64,000 bases of DNA, taken from NCBI RefSeq assembly GCF_019242955.1, contig NZ_CP066129.1, forward strand, positions 186,001 to 250,000, in the 5' to 3' direction. Under the pieces are notes generated by a model. The model made no database searches and was not told the DNA's origin. It worked only from the letters and a program-made list of their open reading frames with translations. Made by a program: the position numbers and the translations under genes. Source of the stretch: Morganella morganii (lineage in GTDB: Bacteria > Pseudomonadota > Gammaproteobacteria > Enterobacterales > Enterobacteriaceae). Shown in pieces: positions 26,594 to 36,892 of the stretch (its first letter is position 1; every line of letters begins with the position of its first letter).

Positions 26594-27826
26594 ATGTATC
26601 AACTCGACGTTTACGGCACGCTGGTTGCGGCCACACTCGTCCTATTACTGGGACGTAAACTCGTAAAAACTGTACCATTCCTCGAAAAGTATACAATTCC
26701 TGAACCTGTGGCCGGTGGTCTTCTGGTTGCGATCGTATTATTGGGGTTCAAATCCGGTATGGATCTGGAAGTGAAATTTGATGATTCACTCAAAGACCCG
26801 CTGATGCTGGCTTTCTTTGCCACCATCGGCTTAAACGCCAACTTAGCCAGCCTTAAGGCGGGCGGCAGAACGTTATTTATCTTTGTGATTGCGGTTGTGG
26901 GTTTACTGATTGTGCAGAACTCAGTCGGTATCTCTCTGGCAAAAATGATGGGGCTTGACCCGCTGATTGGTTTGCTGGCCGGTTCTATCACGCTCTCCGG
27001 TGGTCACGGTACCGGGGCTGCATGGGGTAAAATTTTCAGCGACAGCTATGGTTTCAGCTCCGCAACAGAAATCGCGATTGCCTGCGCAACCTTTGGTCTG
27101 GTACTCGGCGGCCTGATTGGTGGTCCGGTAGCCCGTTTCCTGATCAAAAAAACGGCCATGAGCGATGTGAAATTACAGGATGATGAAGCACCGACCGCGT
27201 TTGAAAAACCGCAGGCCGGACGCATGATCACTTCAATGGTTCTGCTTGAAACAATTGCACTGATTGCTATCTGTTTGCTGGCAGGAACGTATCTGTATGG
27301 TGTTCTGACGGATTTCTTCACGTCGATGCAGTGGAAGTTCCAGATCCCGGCATTCGTGTGTGTTCTGTTTATCGGGGTTATCCTGAGCAACAGTCTGTCA
27401 CTGATGGGCTTTTACCGTGTGTTTGAGCGGGCGGTATCGGTACTGGGTAACGTCAGTCTGTCATTGTTCCTGGCGATGGCACTGATGAGCCTGAAACTGT
27501 GGGAAATTGCCTCTCTGGCGGTCCCGATGCTGGTCATCCTGGCGGTACAGACTATCGTGATGGCGTTATATGCTGTCTTCGTCACTTACCGTGTGATGGG
27601 CAAAAACTATGATGCGGCAGTTCTGGCGGCCGGTCACTGTGGTTTCGGGATGGGGGCCACACCAACCGCGATTGCCAACATGCAGGCGGTGACGGATCGT
27701 TTCGGTCCTTCCCATGTGGCTTTCCTGGTGGTACCGATGGTGGGGGCGTTCTTCCTCGATCTGATTAACGCACTGGTTATCCCGTTCTTCCTGGCATTAC
27801 CTATCTTCCCGGTTGCGGGCGGGTAA
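26594..27826 (+). CDS. gltS: Sodium:glutamate symporter GltS
   Basis: A 410-residue inner-membrane transporter (E. coli 401) of the ESS family, two inverted halves of five helices. Each half has a re-entrant loop signature: SGGHGTGAAWGKIF near 137-150 and GHCGFGMGATPTAIANMQA near 338-356. It imports glutamate with sodium. The cytoplasmic loop between the halves (DDEAPTAFEKPQAGRM) matches E. coli, with a slightly longer segment after it (YGVLTDFFTSMQWKFQ). It ends with a terminator facing recG. Confidence 0.96.
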   Translation: MYQLDVYGTLVAATLVLLLGRKLVKTVPFLEKYTIPEPVAGGLLVAIVLLGFKSGMDLEVKFDDSLKDPLMLAFFATIGLNANLASLKAGGRTLFIFVIAVVGLLIVQNSVGISLAKMMGLDPLIGLLAGSITLSGGHGTGAAWGKIFSDSYGFSSATEIAIACATFGLVLGGLIGGPVARFLIKKTAMSDVKLQDDEAPTAFEKPQAGRMITSMVLLETIALIAICLLAGTYLYGVLTDFFTSMQWKFQIPAFVCVLFIGVILSNSLSLMGFYRVFERAVSVLGNVSLSLFLAMALMSLKLWEIASLAVPMLVILAVQTIVMALYAVFVTYRVMGKNYDAAVLAAGHCGFGMGATPTAIANMQAVTDRFGPSHVAFLVVPMVGAFFLDLINALVIPFFLALPIFPVAGG

Positions 27827-27846
27827 CAAACAACGCTTAAGCAGGC

Positions 27847-27872
27847 AAGCCACCTTCCGGGGTGGCTTTTTT
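27847..27872 (+). terminator. Terminator of gltS
   Basis: Stem aagccacc/ggtggctt with a 6-base loop, followed by a T-run. It lies between the convergent gltS and recG stop codons. Confidence 0.88.
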
Positions 27873-27874
27873 CG

Positions 27875-29956
27875 TTATACGTTAGTGTATTGCGTGCGTT
27901 CCGGCAGCCAGCGCTCGATCAGCGCTTTTGCCTGCTCCGGGTAATTCTGGTGCAGATGACGTGCCACACGCTGTACTTCCGGCAGCATGCCCTGATCGCG
28001 CAGTAAATCCGCGACTTTAAATTCCGCATTACCGGTCTGCCGTGTACCGAGCAGTTCACCCGGCCCGCGGATTTCGAGGTCTTTCTGCGCGATAACAAAG
28101 CCGTCGTTGCTGTCCCGCAGTACCTGAAGACGCAGTTTTGCTGTTTGGGTCAGCGGGGTTTTATACAGCAGCACACAGTGGGAGACTGCAGAGCCGCGTC
28201 CGACCCGGCCGCGCAGCTGATGCAGTTGCGCCAGGCCCAGCCGTTCCGGGTTTTCGATGATCATCAGGCTGGCATTCGGCACATCCACCCCGACTTCGAT
28301 AACCGTGGTTGCGACCAGCAGATCCAGTTCTCCGGCCTTAAACTGCGCCATCACCGCCTGCTTTTCTGCCGGTTTCATGCGGCCGTGCACCATCCCGACC
28401 CGCAGATCCGGCAAAGTGGCGGAAAGTTCATCAAACGTCACCTGAGCGGCCTGTGCTTCCAGCAAATCAGATTCATCGATCAGTGTGCAGACCCAGTAGG
28501 CCTGGCGTTTTTCATCCTGACAGGCGCTGCGCACCCGTTCGATAATCTCATGGCGGCGGCTGTCCGGAATGGCTACCGTGGTCACCGGGGTTCTGCCCGG
28601 CGGTAGTTCATCGATAACGGAGGTGTCGAGATCCGCATAGGCGGTCATGGCCAGGGTACGCGGGATCGGAGTGGCTGTCATAATCAGCTGATGCGGATGG
28701 AATCCCTGCTGTTCGCCTTTTTCCCATAACGCCAGCCGCTGGTGGACACCAAAGCGGTGCTGCTCATCAATAATCACCAGCGCCAGGGAATGAAAACGGA
28801 TATGTTCCTGAAATATGGCGTGCGTGCCGATAACCATCGCCACATCACCGGCGGCAATGGCTTCTTCCTGCGCCAGCCGTGCCTTGCCTTTCTGTTTTCC
28901 GGCCACCCAGCCGACACTGATACCCAGCGGCTCCAGCCACTGACGGAAGGTATTGGCATGTTGTTCAGCCAGCAGCTCTGTCGGTGCCATCAGCGCGACC
29001 TGTTTGCCGTGTGCGATAGCACGGAGTGCCGCCAGCGCAGCGACCAGCGTTTTCCCGGAACCGACATCCCCCTGAATCAGGCGCATCATCGGCACCGGTT
29101 TTTCCAGATCCTGCTCTATTTCCGCCACCACGCGCTGCTGGGCGTTAGTCGGAGAGAAAGGCAGTTGTGCCAGGAACTGACTTTTCAGCGTCTCCTGTGG
29201 CGGCAGAGGCAGTGCATGGTAGCGCTGCGCGCCCGCCCTGACCGCCAGCATACTGAGGTGATGTGCCAGCAGTTCTTCCAGCACAATCCGTTTCAGTGCC
29301 GGATGCTGCCCGCTTTCCAGTTCGGCAAGCTGTGTATCCGCCGGTGGCCGGTGCAGCGTTTTCAGCGCCTGCGGCAGACTCATCATAGAGCGGGTCAGTT
29401 CCGGCGGCAGTAATTCATTGATGGCACAGGTATCGAGCAGCTCCAGCGCCTGATCGAGCAGTTTGCGGAGCGTGGCCTGGCGGACACCTTCGGTGGTCGG
29501 ATAGATGGGGGTGAGTGTTTCCTGTAACTCAACGGAAGTATCACTCTGACGGACTTTGTATTCGGGGTGAAAAATTTCCGGGCCGTTTTTGCCGCGCCGG
29601 ATTTCGCCGTAGGCCGTGACCTGTTTGCCGGCCGCCAGTGCATTTTTCATCGCCGCCGAAAAATTAAAGAAACGCAGGGTTAAGATGCCGGTGCCGTCGC
29701 TTATCTGGCAGGTCATCATCCGTTTGCGGCCAAAGACCACATCGGTGCGCAGCACTTCACCGCTGACCGTGGCATAAATTCCCGGTAACAGATCGGTGAT
29801 GGTATACAGCCGGGTCTGGTCTTCATAACGCAGCGGCAGATGGAAAAGCAGATCCTGAAGGGTATGCAGACCGATACCGGCCAGTTTGCCCGCCTGTCCG
29901 GCCCCGACGCCGTGCAAAGTCGTGAGTGGGATAGCATCAAGCAGTTGACCTTTCAT
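27875..29956 (-). CDS. recG: ATP-dependent DNA helicase RecG
   Basis: A 693-residue helicase (E. coli 693). N-terminal wedge/OB domain (about 1-150), then superfamily 2 motor domains: Walker A GDVGSGKT, DEQH box VIIDEQHRFG, TATPIPRTL, and motif VI with QLRGRVGRG. It remodels stalled forks and Holliday junctions and works on R-loops. It is the last gene of the gmk-rpoZ-spoT-trmH-recG group, 18 bases after trmH, as in E. coli. Confidence 0.97.
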   Translation of the reverse strand: MKGQLLDAIPLTTLHGVGAGQAGKLAGIGLHTLQDLLFHLPLRYEDQTRLYTITDLLPGIYATVSGEVLRTDVVFGRKRMMTCQISDGTGILTLRFFNFSAAMKNALAAGKQVTAYGEIRRGKNGPEIFHPEYKVRQSDTSVELQETLTPIYPTTEGVRQATLRKLLDQALELLDTCAINELLPPELTRSMMSLPQALKTLHRPPADTQLAELESGQHPALKRIVLEELLAHHLSMLAVRAGAQRYHALPLPPQETLKSQFLAQLPFSPTNAQQRVVAEIEQDLEKPVPMMRLIQGDVGSGKTLVAALAALRAIAHGKQVALMAPTELLAEQHANTFRQWLEPLGISVGWVAGKQKGKARLAQEEAIAAGDVAMVIGTHAIFQEHIRFHSLALVIIDEQHRFGVHQRLALWEKGEQQGFHPHQLIMTATPIPRTLAMTAYADLDTSVIDELPPGRTPVTTVAIPDSRRHEIIERVRSACQDEKRQAYWVCTLIDESDLLEAQAAQVTFDELSATLPDLRVGMVHGRMKPAEKQAVMAQFKAGELDLLVATTVIEVGVDVPNASLMIIENPERLGLAQLHQLRGRVGRGSAVSHCVLLYKTPLTQTAKLRLQVLRDSNDGFVIAQKDLEIRGPGELLGTRQTGNAEFKVADLLRDQGMLPEVQRVARHLHQNYPEQAKALIERWLPERTQYTNV

Positions 29957-29974
29957 TTTCTGCTCCGTTTCGTA

Positions 29975-30670
29975 TCAGGCGGATGGTTTCTTCTGTTGCA
30001 TGGCAGCCCACCAGCTGTCCGGCGCAATGATATGGCCCTGTTCGTCAATCTGCGGACGGGGCAGTTTTTTTTCACGGGCGACCTGTGCCAGCACCGGATA
30101 GCCGCGTTCAAACAGCAGGCGCTGTTGTTCATCCTGTGCCAGGGCGCAGCGGGGATGTTCATAAAGACCGGCTGCCTCGCGCTGGCGCTGTGCTTCATAG
30201 AGGATCACGGCGGCAGCAACAGACACATTCAGTGACTGTACCATGCCGGACATCGGGATCATAATATGCTGATCCGCCAGTCTGACCGCTTCCTGAGATA
30301 TGCCGGTTTTCTCTGAGCCCATGATAATGCAGGTCGGGCGGGTAAAATCGACAGCCCGGAAATCAACCGCACTGTCAGACAGATGGGTGGCAAGAATCTG
30401 CATACCCTGAGATTTCAGCAGAGTCACGGCATCACCGAGTGTATCGTGGTTATGCACATTCACCCAACTGTTGCTGCCGGCGGCGGAAGAGACCAGGGTT
30501 TTGATTTTTTCCGGCCAGACGGCATGCAGGTCATGGATACCGACGGCATCCGCACTGCGGATCACGGCGGAGACATTGTGCGGCTTATGCACTTCCTCAA
30601 GACACAGAGTGAGGTCGGGCTGGCGCATCGCCATCATCCGGCAGATGCGCTCATAACGTTGGGAATTCAT
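29975..30670 (-). CDS. trmH: tRNA (guanosine-18-2'-O)-methyltransferase TrmH
   Basis: A 231-residue SPOUT methyltransferase (E. coli 229). The three SPOUT motifs are present: HNVSAVIRSADAVG (catalytic Arg), CIIMGSEKTGIS, and IPMSGMVQSLNVSVAAAVILYEAQRQR, which forms the knot. It methylates G18 in the D-loop of tRNAs using SAM. It lies 9 bases after the spoT stop and 18 bases before recG. Confidence 0.97.
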   Translation of the reverse strand: MNSQRYERICRMMAMRQPDLTLCLEEVHKPHNVSAVIRSADAVGIHDLHAVWPEKIKTLVSSAAGSNSWVNVHNHDTLGDAVTLLKSQGMQILATHLSDSAVDFRAVDFTRPTCIIMGSEKTGISQEAVRLADQHIMIPMSGMVQSLNVSVAAAVILYEAQRQREAAGLYEHPRCALAQDEQQRLLFERGYPVLAQVAREKKLPRPQIDEQGHIIAPDSWWAAMQQKKPSA

Positions 30671-30679
30671 ACCGTGTGA

Positions 30680-32784
30680 TTAATTCCGGTTGCGGCTGAC
30701 GCGCAGGACATCCGGCATAATGCGGATTTTACGCATAATATTCGCAAGCTGGATACGGTCTTTTGCGGTCAGGCGGATAAAGGCGCAGTAAACGCGGCCA
30801 TCTTTCTCCTCGGTATTCATGCTCTGAATACTGGAATTGGCATCATTAATTGCGGCAGTCAGGTTAGCCAGCGCGCCCTGGTGGTTAAACATATCCACTT
30901 TGATTTCAGCAATGAAATCCGTGTCGATGTCGCTGTCCCACTCAACGGCCATGAATTTTTCCGGCTCTTTTTCATATCCGCGGATATTGCGGCAGGATTC
31001 ATGGTGGATAACCAGACCTTTACCCGGGCTGATATGAGCGATAATCGGGTCACCCGGCACCGGACGGCAGCATTTGGCGAAGGTGATCAACACTCCGTCC
31101 GCACCTTTGATCGGCAGTTTGCGGGTGGTGTTCTCTTCGGTGTTACTTTCCGGTTCATTCAGCAGGTTACGGGCAACCACCACGCTCATGGCATTCCCCA
31201 GACCGATTTCCGCCAGCAGATCATCCAGAGTGGCCAGTTTCATCCGCACCAGCTCACGGCTGATATTTTCCTGCGGAATGTCGGTGATCTTGCGACCGTT
31301 ACCGAGGGCATGATTAAGCAGACGGCGGCCGAGGTTGACGGAATCATCGCGCTTGAGGTTTTTCAGCAGCTGACGGATTTTGCCGGGCTTTTGAGCTGAC
31401 AACAAAGTTCAGCCACGCAGCATTCGGTCTTGCGCCCGGTGCGGTAATAATTTCAACGGTTTGTCCGCTGGTCAGTTGCTGGGAGAGCGGATACGGCTGG
31501 CGGTCAACACGTGCGCCGACACAGGAGTGGCCGATATCCGTATGGACGGCATAGGCGAAATCCACCGGCGTGGCGCCGGTCGGCAGCTCAACAATCCGGC
31601 CTTCCGGGGTGAAGACATAAATCTCATCCGGGAAGAGATCGGATTTTACGCTCTCAATAAATTCAAAGGTGTTGCCGGTGCTTTGCTGAAGTTCTATCAG
31701 GCTCTGCATCCAGCGGTGAGCACGCACCTGTGCGGTGGTGCCGGATTCACCGTGCTCTTTATAAGCCCAGTGTGCCGCCACCCCCATTTCTGCCATCTGA
31801 TCCATATCTTCGGTACGGATCTGCACTTCCACCGGCACCCCGTGAGGACCGATAAGGGAGGTGTGTAATGACTGATAGCCGTTGGCTTTCGGGATAGCGA
31901 TATAATCTTTGACGCGGCCGGGACGTGGTTTGTACAGGCCGTGAACCTGACCCAGTACGCGGTAGCAGGTATCGACGGTACTCACAATCACGCGGAAAGC
32001 ATAAATGTCCATGATCGAGTGAAATCGCTGCTCTTTCAGGTGCATTTTCCGGTAGATGGAGTAAAGGTGTTTTTCCCGCCCGCTGACTTTGCAACTGATA
32101 CCGGCTTCCGTCAGACGTCCTTCGATTTCAGATAAAATCTTCTGGATCATCTCTTTACGGTTGCCGCGTGCGGCTTTCACCACTTCTTTAATGACGCGGT
32201 AGCGGTTCGGGTAAAGGGCTTCGAATCCCAGCTCCTCAAGCTCCGTTTTGATATGGTGGATACCAAGACGGTGAGCCAGAGGACTGTAGATTTCAAGGGT
32301 TTCGCGCGCAATACGGCGGCGCTTATCGGGACGCAAAGACCCGAGCGTGCGCATATTGTGCGTGCGGTCTGCCAGCTTGATAAGAATGACGCGGATGTCT
32401 TTTACCATCGCCATTACCATCTTGCGGAAGTTTTCAGCCTGAGCTTCTTTTTTTATCGCGGAAGTTCAGTTTGTCTAATTTTGATACCCCTTCCACCAGC
32501 CCGGCAACGGTCGTGCCGAACAGTTGTTCGATGTCCTGAAAGGTGGCAGGTGTATCTTCTATGACGTCGTGCAGCAGTGCAGCCATCAGTGTTTCGAGGT
32601 CGAGACGCATCTCGGCCAGGATACAGGCAACAGCGACCGGATGGGTAATATACGGTTCGCCACTGGAACGGGTCTGCCCTTCGTGAGCATCCCGCGCAAC
32701 GACATAGGCTTGTTTTAACAGATCAATCTGCTCTTTCGGCAGATAATCCTTAACAATATGGTTCAGGCTTTCAAACAGGTACAA
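30680..32784 (-). pseudogene. spoT: spoT, (p)ppGpp hydrolase/synthetase, broken by two frameshifts
   Basis: Three consecutive reading frames on the same strand together give a complete SpoT (about 702 residues in E. coli): 32784-32434, about 32450-31390, and about 31390-30680. The first break is in an A7 run (T7 at 32448-32454 on the plus strand); the family needs A6 there to read DKKEAQAENFRK. The second is near 31382-31390, where SSKAR should continue AKIRQLL; two bases appear to be missing. The HD hydrolase motif (HDVIEDT), synthetase region, TGS and ACT domains are otherwise well conserved with no other decay. Because loss of SpoT hydrolase is normally lethal when RelA is active, sequencing or assembly error in short homopolymers is a strong alternative to real inactivation. 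Confidence 0.88.
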
Positions 32785-32801
32785 GGCAGACCTACCTTAA
32801 C

Positions 32802-33077
32802 TTAACGACGTCCTTCGGCGATTGCAGAAACCGCTTGCATTTCAGCAGCTTCCTGCTCCTGTTGTTCCTGGCGCTCACGGGCGTCAAGGATCTGGCCGTT
32901 GATCAGATTTTCTTCGATTTCGCGCAGGGCGATCACGGTGACTTTATCGTTTTCTTCCGGAACCAGAGGCTCTTTGCCGCCGGCCTGTAACTGACGCGCA
33001 CGGCGTGCTGCCACTAATACGAGGTCAAAACGGTTACCAATTTTTTCTACTGCATCCTGGACTGTTACGCGTGCCAT
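32802..33077 (-). CDS. rpoZ: RNA polymerase omega subunit
   Basis: A 91-residue protein, the same length as E. coli Rpo[30 protein letters not shown] is the conserved N-terminal half that contacts beta-prime, and [20 protein letters not shown] follows. The C-terminal part is Gln/Glu-rich. It helps RNA polymerase assembly and forms part of a ppGpp-binding site, fitting its place between gmk and spoT. The gap to spoT is 17 bases. Confidence 0.97.
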   Translation of the reverse strand: MARVTVQDAVEKIGNRFDLVLVAARRARQLQAGGKEPLVPEENDKVTVIALREIEENLINGQILDARERQEQQEQEAAEMQAVSAIAEGRR

Positions 33078-33131
33078 AGGTGTGCTACTCCACAGATAAA
33101 TAAATGACTCGGCATGATACTGAAAGTTGTA

Positions 33132-33854
<723 letters not shown>

Positions 33855-34001
33855 TTATCTGCTGAAAATTTCTTATTTTTCCGGTCAGATGAGGACGGAT
33901 ATTTCATTTTTCCGCTCCGGCGGAATAAAAATGTACGTACAACTCCCGGATTACATGACAGTGCGGGATAGCCGGAAAAAACAGATAAACAGGGCTGATA
34001 A

Positions 34002-34033
34002 CCGGAACCGGAGCAGATATTGTCCGGTTCCGG
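34002..34033 (-). terminator. Hairpin downstream of yicG
   Basis: Arms ccggaaccgga (34002-34012) and tccggttccgg (34023-34033) are perfect complements with a 10-base loop. It lies 16 bases after the yicG stop. No long U-run follows, so termination may depend on other factors. Confidence 0.5.
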
Positions 34034-34048
34034 GCGGGGCGGATACGG

Positions 34049-34666
34049 CTAATCCTGGTTTTCGTAATTGAAGACCGGCAACCCGAGGCGGTAGCGGATG
34101 GCAATTAACCGGGATGACAAACCGGCCACCAGGGTAATAATAATGACGGCATCGCGGGGCAGCGGTGTGTAGAACAGTAATCCCATATAGAGCCAGGCGG
34201 CGGCAAAGGAGATGCCGGCATATAATTCTTTCTGGAAGACCAGCGGGATGGTGTTACACAGCATATCGCGCAGCACACCACCGAAAACACCGGTGATAAC
34301 GGCGGCAATGGCGGCAATGATCGGGCCGTAATTCATATCGAGTGCTATCTGGGCGCCGATAATGGAAAATACCATCAGACCGATGGCATCCAGGATCAGG
34401 AAAAGGCGGCGCAGATGTTTCATCATCGGCGCAACCCAGATAGTGATAACGGCAGCACAGGCAACCGTAATAATATATTCAGGGTGTTTGACCCAGCCCA
34501 GCGGGTAATGGCCCAGCAGCATATCGCGGACAGATCCGCCGCCGATAGCGGTTGCGGAGGCGATAATAATCACCCCGAAGACATCCATTTTACGGCGGCC
34601 GGCAGCAAGAGCACCGGTCATGGCTTCAGCGGTAATACCAATAATGTACAGGATACTGAGTAACAT
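34049..34666 (-). CDS. yicG: TRIC-like membrane protein YicG (UPF0126)
   Basis: A 205-residue inner-membrane protein, same length as E. coli YicG. Two repeated domains of three helices each, with the paired motifs [22 protein letters not shown] and [22 protein letters not shown]. This glycine-rich pattern is shared with trimeric intracellular cation (TRIC) channels and bacterial homologues that pass glycine or cations; for YicG the substrate is not settled. It stands alone, divergent from yidR. Confidence 0.92.
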   Translation of the reverse strand: MLLSILYIIGITAEAMTGALAAGRRKMDVFGVIIIASATAIGGGSVRDMLLGHYPLGWVKHPEYIITVACAAVITIWVAPMMKHLRRLFLILDAIGLMVFSIIGAQIALDMNYGPIIAAIAAVITGVFGGVLRDMLCNTIPLVFQKELYAGISFAAAWLYMGLLFYTPLPRDAVIIITLVAGLSSRLIAIRYRLGLPVFNYENQD

Positions 34667-34804
34667 AGTTTTATCATTGCCGGTTTATCGGAAGGTTAGC
34701 ATAGTCAGCGCAGCCGTAAGTCTCGACTGAGTTTTTTTAGTCTGACCCAATCGGATTACCTGAGGTTATCCGAACTGATGGTATAAAAAGAGAGTATCAC
34801 TCTA

Positions 34805-36085
34805 ATGAATGAATATCAGATAACAACAACACCCCGTCATCATCAGCTTACTAATATTAATATATGGACGCCGGATAGCCAATGGCTTGTTTATGATGTC
34901 CGGCCTCAGGGATCGTCATTTACCGGTGAAACGATAGAAAAAATTCATGTGAATACACAGGAGATCCGTAAAATCTACCGGGGAACCGCCGGTGCCTGTG
35001 CCGGTGTGGTGACTGTCAGTCCGCAGCTCCCCGTGCGTTATGCCTTTATCCGCGGGCCGCTGAATCCGGATCAGCAGTGGCAGTATGATTTTCACCACCG
35101 TCAGGGGGTGATGGTCAGCGATGACGCGCCGGATATCGCACATAATATTGATGCTTTCTGCATTACACCACCTTATCAGCCCGGCGCTCTGCGCGGCGGA
35201 ACACATGTGCATGTGTTCAGTCCGGACGGGGAATGGCTGAGTTTCACGTATAACGACCATGTCCTGCATGAGCGGGATCCGGCGGAGGATCTGCGCAATG
35301 TGGCGGTGGCGGTTCCGCTGCATCCGGTATGTACAGGGAAACATCACCCGCGTGAATATGACGGTGAGTTTTTCTGTTGTGTGGTATCGCGGACAACGCC
35401 GGCACCACGGCCGGGCAGTGATGATATCAGTCGTGCATATGAAGAGGGCTGGATTGGTCAGCAGGGGTATCTGCGTGCCGACGGTACCCGTCAGCGGCGG
35501 GCGATTGCGTTTATTGGTGACACCCGGGCAGAAAACGGGGAAGTGAACCCGGAGGTTTTCCGTCTCGATTTACCGGAAATGCCTGAAGATTATGCCATTG
35601 CCGGTGATCAGCCGCTTGAGGGAACAGACAGTACGATGCCCGCACCACCGGCCGGTGTTATTCAGACACGTCTGACGTTTACCCATCAGCGCAAATACCC
35701 GGGGCTGGCAAAACAGCCGCGTTTCTGGCTGCGCAGTTCACCGCAGGGTGACAGAATTGCGTTTCTGATGCAGGACGATCAGGGAATTGTTCAGCTGTGG
35801 ACGATTTCCCCGCAAGGCGGAGAGCCGCGTCAGGTTACTTCCGGCAGTGACGGTATTGCATCTGCATTCAGCTGGGACAGCCGCGGGCAGTATCTGACTT
35901 TTGTCCGCAAAGGGCAGGTGATGGTGTGTTGTGCAGAAACCGGTGTGTGCCGGGCGGTGACAGCACCATCGGCAGAACCGGTTTCAGGAGATGCGGTAGT
36001 GTTCTCACCGGATAACCGCCGGGTGGCATTTCTGCGCCGTACAAATGGCTGGCAGCAGATCTGGGTGGCAGATACCGGGCTGTAA
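34805..36085 (+). CDS. yidR: Beta-propeller protein YidR (DUF3748)
   Basis: A 426-residue protein homologous to E. coli YidR (415). It contains repeated propeller blades with TolB-like SPDGEWLSFTYND, SPQGDRIAFLMQDD, SWDSRGQYLTFV and SPDNRRVAFLRR segments. The N-terminus NINIWTPDSQWLVYDVRPQGSSFTGETIE is almost the same as YidR. There is no signal peptide, so it is probably cytosolic. The fold resembles oligogalacturonate-lyase-type propellers, but no catalytic role is established. It converges with yidQ, the same pair as in E. coli. Confidence 0.88.
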   Translation: MNEYQITTTPRHHQLTNINIWTPDSQWLVYDVRPQGSSFTGETIEKIHVNTQEIRKIYRGTAGACAGVVTVSPQLPVRYAFIRGPLNPDQQWQYDFHHRQGVMVSDDAPDIAHNIDAFCITPPYQPGALRGGTHVHVFSPDGEWLSFTYNDHVLHERDPAEDLRNVAVAVPLHPVCTGKHHPREYDGEFFCCVVSRTTPAPRPGSDDISRAYEEGWIGQQGYLRADGTRQRRAIAFIGDTRAENGEVNPEVFRLDLPEMPEDYAIAGDQPLEGTDSTMPAPPAGVIQTRLTFTHQRKYPGLAKQPRFWLRSSPQGDRIAFLMQDDQGIVQLWTISPQGGEPRQVTSGSDGIASAFSWDSRGQYLTFVRKGQVMVCCAETGVCRAVTAPSAEPVSGDAVVFSPDNRRVAFLRRTNGWQQIWVADTGL

Positions 36086-36096
36086 CGGCGGGCAGA

Positions 36097-36435
36097 TTAC
36101 TTCTGTGGTGCAGGTGCCGGGGAATTATGAGCCGTTTCCGCTGCTTCCAGGCGTTTTACCCGTTCCGCAGGAGATGACTCAGTGTTGTCTTTACCGTCGA
36201 ATGCATAATCGACCGGTGCCAGAAGGGTATCGAGCACAGCAGAGAAAGGCAGGTCAATGGCGACAATCGGTTTCATTACCCAGCCGGTTTCGTCATCCTG
36301 CAACATCGCGATGCTGTTTTTGGTGCCGGAATAGTAGCCCTCTGTCGGGCCGGTCCGGGTCATAATACTTGAGCAGCCGCCGAGTATCGTACTCAGTCCC
36401 AGCAATCCGCTTATCATCATATATTTGCGCGTCAT
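36097..36435 (-). CDS. yidQ: YceK/YidQ-family lipoprotein
   Basis: A 112-residue lipoprotein. The signal sequence ends in the lipobox ILGGC (Cys near 21). Then come SSIMTRTG, GYYSGTK, DDETGW and DLPFSAVLDTLLAPVDYAF, the conserved pattern of the YceK/YidQ family. The ATG at 36435 has an AGGGA ribosome site and is preferred to 36450. The Ser after Cys suggests outer-membrane sorting. Function is not known. It is convergent with yidR and only 11 bases from it. Confidence 0.85.
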   Translation of the reverse strand: MTRKYMMISGLLGLSTILGGCSSIMTRTGPTEGYYSGTKNSIAMLQDDETGWVMKPIVAIDLPFSAVLDTLLAPVDYAFDGKDNTESSPAERVKRLEAAETAHNSPAPAPQK

Positions 36436-36789
36436 AACATATCCCTGCATATACAGCGGGCGGGTACCGGTAATTATTTCACCCGACCGGCGTACTATTC
36501 CATAAATAGAGTGTACTGAGAAGTTTTTGTTTTTTTGTGTGATCCGGATTTCTGCTTACCGCCGGCGTTCTGTTACCGGCTGAAACACACAGGTTACAGA
36601 CAAAGGGTATCATTCACGGAAACTGTTTTAACAGAACCGGCAAAATAATCTGTCAGAAAATGTGACGAAATTTATTAAACAGTATGATTTCTTGACGCTA
36701 ACATAATGATAATTACAGGATTATTTTAGCCATTGCGGGAAGATCTTCCGGGTAAACTGGGACGCATTACTGAACGGTGTGAGGGAAAT
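36436..36789. other. Gap between yidQ and the tag-side small transcript
   Basis: No conserved gene is seen. It must hold the yidQ promoter (minus strand) and whatever promoter drives the plus-strand transcript ended at 36856-36892. A TTGACG at 36692-36697 and a Fur-like ataatgataat at 36703-36713 lie in it, but no well-spaced -10 box was found. Confidence 0.4.
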
Positions 36790-36879
36790 ATGCCTTGTGC
36801 TTTATACCGGTCAGTGATGTCAGTTAACAGATCCAAAGTCCTCGTTATACCTTTACCCCGTTATGCTCTTACCACATAA
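36790..36879 (+). CDS. Possible 29-residue small protein (MPCALYRS...)
   Basis: A short frame begins with ATG at 36790, 4 bases after a good GAGGGA ribosome site, and ends with TAA at 36877-36879 inside the stem of the terminator at 36856-36892. No family is recognised. The sequence includes KVLVIPLPRYALTT. The overlap of the coding end with a terminator resembles leader peptides, but no plus-strand gene follows. It may be a coincidental frame in a small RNA. Confidence 0.25.
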   Translation: MPCALYRSVMSVNRSKVLVIPLPRYALTT

Positions 36880-36892
36880 CGGGGATTTTTTT
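36856..36892 (+). terminator. Strong plus-strand terminator beside tag, with no known plus-strand gene
   Basis: Perfect 10-base-pair stem ccccgttatg/cataacgggg with a 9-base loop, then att and a T-run. The U-run is only on the plus strand, so it should end a transcript starting somewhere in 36451-36850. tag lies on the other strand, so this terminator points to an unannotated small RNA or small mRNA. Confidence 0.8.

Noticed and set aside
36690-36720. RyhB-like Fur-regulated small RNA
   Set aside because: Two GATAAT-like units are present, but the downstream sequence has none of the RyhB core, and no well-spaced promoter was found; kept only as an unnamed candidate.
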